Origin: Streptomyces sp. T39
GTDB lineage: Bacteria; Actinomycetota; Actinomycetes; Streptomycetales; Streptomycetaceae
Direction of reading: 5' to 3'
NCBI RefSeq assembly: GCF_008042045.1
Contig: NZ_RDBP01000039.1
Span: 30,813-65,863 of the forward strand
Length of the DNA stretch: 35,051 nucleotides
The notes below the pieces were generated by a model. The model did no database searches. It had not been told where the DNA came from and worked only from the letters and a program-made list of their open reading frames with translations. Positions 32,976 to 35,051 of this stretch are shown here, one piece after another (the stretch's first letter is position 1; every line of letters begins with the position of its first letter). Position numbers and translations under genes: made by a program.

Positions 32976-35051
32976 ATGAGCCAGTCGACCACCCACGGGA
33001 CGCGGTCCGCCACGGGGGCTCCGTCCAGCGCCGATGCCCGGCCCGGCACCCCGGCACCCCCCGCCCTCGATGCGCCGTCCGCCGCCACGGCGCGGGGGGA
33101 GGCGGCCGAAACCGCCACCCCGGAGGCCGCGGTGGCGGCTCTCGCGGCGACGGGGCCGGGGCTGCCGTTCCTGATCGGGGTGCGCCACCACGCGCCCTCG
33201 CTCGCGGCCGCCCTCCCGGCCCTGCTGGACGCGGCGGCCCCCGACGTCCTCCTCGTCGAACTGCCCGCCGAGTTCCAGCCCTGGCTGGGCTGGCTCGCCC
33301 ACGAGGAGACCGAGGCCCCGGTGGCGCTGGCCGCCGTGCCCGCCGACGGGCCGGGCGCGGCGGGTGAACGCGGTCCCGCCTTCTACCCGTTCGCGGACTT
33401 CTCGCCCGAGCTGGTCGCCCTGCGCTGGGCGGCACGCAACGGCGTACCGGCCGTGGCCTGCGATCTGCCGCTGGCCGACCGGGCCTGGGCGCGGGGCGGG
33501 CCGGACACGCCCGCGCCTCCGGGCGCCGGCTCCGCACCCGTACCGGAGGAGGGGCACGGACTGTCCGCCGCGCTCCGGTCCCGGCTCACCGGCCGCGACG
33601 GGGACGACCTGTGGGACCGGCTGGTCGAGACGCCCGCGCCCGGATCGCCGCCCGAGGCGCTCCGCCGTGCCGCCCTGCTCACCGGCTGGGCGCTGCGGTA
33701 CGAGGCCGAGGCGCGGGGCGGGGTGGACGGCACGGACCTGGTGCGCGAGGCCTGTATGCGCGCACATGTCGCCGAGGCCCTCGCGAGCGGGCGGCGGCCC
33801 GCCGTGGTGGTGGGAGCCTTCCACACCCCGGCGCTGCTGCCGGCCGCCGCCGGGGTGACCGCCCCCGGCGCGCCGCGCGTGCCCCCCGCCGCGTGCGAGC
33901 CGGGCACCGAGGATCCCGTGGCAGGCGCGGCGGACACGTGCACGGTCTCCCTGATCCCGTACACGTACCCGCTCCTCGACTCCCGGTCCGGGTACCCGGC
34001 CGGCATCCGGGACCCGGAGTGGCAGCACACCGTCCTGGAGGCCGCCGGGGACCCGGCCGCGCTGCACGAGGCTCTGGTCCGCACCGCGGTCCGTGTCTGC
34101 GCGGCCCTGCGCGAACAGGGCCACCCCTACGGGCCGGCGGAGGGCCGGGAGGTGGTCCGGGTCGCCGGGGACCTGGCCCGCCTGCGCGACCTGCCCGCCC
34201 CCGGTCGCGGCGAGCTCCTGGAGGCCGTGCAGACGGTACTGGGACGCGGCGAGACGTACGGCACCGGCCGCGCCGTCGCCCAGGCCCTCGAACACGTCCT
34301 CGTCGGAGCCCGCACCGGACGGCCCGCACCCGCCGCTCCGCGCAGCGGTCTGGGTCCCGCCGTCGAGGCCGAGACCGCTGCGCTCTCCCTCCCCGGCCCG
34401 CAGGACGCGCACGAGAGGGCACCGCGCGACCTCCGGCTCGACCCGGCCCGCTCCGCCCTCGACGGACGGCGCGAACTGCTGCTGCGCAGACTGACGGTGT
34501 GCGGCATCCCCTACGCCCAGGAGCAGGCGGTGACGGGTGCCGCGGGCTCGGAGGGGCTGACGACCCGCTGGCAGGTGCGGTGGACCCCGGCGACTGCGGC
34601 GATGCTGACCGCCGCCGGAACGCGCGGCGTCACCCCCGCCCAGGCGGCCGAGGGGGTGCTTCGGCAGCGGCACGCGGCCGAGTGCGCGCAGGGCGGCCCG
34701 ACGGCCGCCCAGGTCGTGCGGGGCCTCCTGGAGGCCGCCGAGTGCGGGCTCCCGGTCCTGGCCGGCGAGCGGCTCATGGAACTGACGGCCGTACTCCCCG
34801 CGAGCGGCACCCTTCCCGAGATCCTCACCGGGCTCGACCTCCTGGACCGCATCGACGCGGGACATCTGCCCGGCTTCCTCTCCCCCGGCGCCCCGACAGC
34901 CCCGGACGCTCCCGTCGACCCGTCGGTCCCCACGGCCCCGGACGCTCCCGACGCCTCCGACGCCTCCGACGGCGCGGACGCCACCGCCTCGCCCACCGCC
35001 ACGGCCCCCGTGTCCGCCCGTGCCGCCCGCATCGCGCACGCGGCCGAGGTC
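32976..35051 (+). CDS. DUF5682 family protein (partial, runs off the window)
   Basis: 692 codons are present and the frame is open to the last base. A low-complexity Ala/Thr/Pro N-terminus (about 1-60) precedes the conserved opening FLIGVRHHAPSLA and VLLVELPAEFQPWLGWL. GVRHH plus LxELPxEF resembles the EreA/ChaN/TIKI-like hydrolase superfamily, to which DUF5682 has been linked (from memory). Further conserved strings are VVVGAFHTPALL and LIPYTYPLLDSRSGYPAGI. A Pro/Asp/Ala-rich low-complexity linker (APDAPDASDASDGAD) appears near the window edge. ATG 32976 is 3 bp after the MoxR stop. It probably corresponds to YehM of the enterobacterial locus. Confidence 0.88.
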   Translation, partial: MSQSTTHGTRSATGAPSSADARPGTPAPPALDAPSAATARGEAAETATPEAAVAALAATGPGLPFLIGVRHHAPSLAAALPALLDAAAPDVLLVELPAEFQPWLGWLAHEETEAPVALAAVPADGPGAAGERGPAFYPFADFSPELVALRWAARNGVPAVACDLPLADRAWARGGPDTPAPPGAGSAPVPEEGHGLSAALRSRLTGRDGDDLWDRLVETPAPGSPPEALRRAALLTGWALRYEAEARGGVDGTDLVREACMRAHVAEALASGRRPAVVVGAFHTPALLPAAAGVTAPGAPRVPPAACEPGTEDPVAGAADTCTVSLIPYTYPLLDSRSGYPAGIRDPEWQHTVLEAAGDPAALHEALVRTAVRVCAALREQGHPYGPAEGREVVRVAGDLARLRDLPAPGRGELLEAVQTVLGRGETYGTGRAVAQALEHVLVGARTGRPAPAAPRSGLGPAVEAETAALSLPGPQDAHERAPRDLRLDPARSALDGRRELLLRRLTVCGIPYAQEQAVTGAAGSEGLTTRWQVRWTPATAAMLTAAGTRGVTPAQAAEGVLRQRHAAECAQGGPTAAQVVRGLLEAAECGLPVLAGERLMELTAVLPASGTLPEILTGLDLLDRIDAGHLPGFLSPGAPTAPDAPVDPSVPTAPDAPDASDASDGADATASPTATAPVSARAARIAHAAEV

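Noticed and set aside
30876..35039. 1387-codon minus-strand open frame opposite the MoxR/DUF5682 genes
   Set aside because: Antisense shadow; the composition is repetitive Gly/Arg/Ala and the plus strand carries conserved motifs throughout.
1..35051. tRNA/rRNA genes, transposases, integrases
   Set aside because: None were recognised by eye on either strand; no terminal inverted repeats or DDE/recombinase motifs were seen.

Overview
The window is high-GC actinobacterial DNA, almost certainly Streptomyces. The clearest evidence is a complete SapB morphogenetic lanthipeptide cluster (ramC-ramS-ramA-ramB plus ramR). Supporting signs are GTG/TTG starts, strongly GC-biased third positions, likely leaderless genes, lipobox lipoproteins and a Streptomyces-type DUF4132/MoxR/DUF5682 operon.

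Layout. 1-3708: a cold-shock protein (-) with a good terminator, a secreted FG-GAP/VCBS-repeat protein (+) and an MBL-fold hydrolase (-). 4100-11554: the SapB locus. ramR (+) converges on the operon ramC>ramS>ramA>ramB (-). ramS is only 42 codons and easily missed; it overlaps the ramC stop and is followed by a perfect 18-bp stem-loop ahead of ramA. RamA carries an unusual proline-rich repeat tail. 11819-17829: a DUF4246 protein, a frameshifted secreted-protein gene, a 2H phosphoesterase, a lipoprotein, an AraC regulator divergent from a flavodoxin-fold NAD(P)H oxidoreductase, and a GNAT acetyltransferase. 18006-20673: an SGNH hydrolase, a small lipoprotein, a poorly coding stretch and a frameshifted small membrane-protein gene.

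20873-25481 is a second RiPP locus of the ATP-grasp (graspetide) type: an XRE regulator, two overlapping small unknown genes, a precursor (tgmA), an ATP-grasp ligase (tgmB) and a PIMT-like methyltransferase (tgmC). tgmC is split by a one-base frameshift in this sequence. 25718-35051 (window edge) is one tightly coupled operon: DUF4132 protein, a 1725-residue protein, MoxR-type AAA+ ATPase and DUF5682 protein (truncated by the edge). It resembles the enterobacterial yeh (MolR/MoxR/VWA/SWIM) neighbourhood, so a VWA and possibly a SWIM-finger gene are expected just beyond the window.

Recurring oddities are tandem duplications in or just after gene 3' ends (51 bp in ramA, 63 bp after the AraC gene, 26 bp x4 after the GNAT gene) and three single-base-type frameshifts in otherwise well-conserved genes. 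The frameshifts could be real decay or sequencing indels. Family assignments come from motif recognition only; no database search was run.
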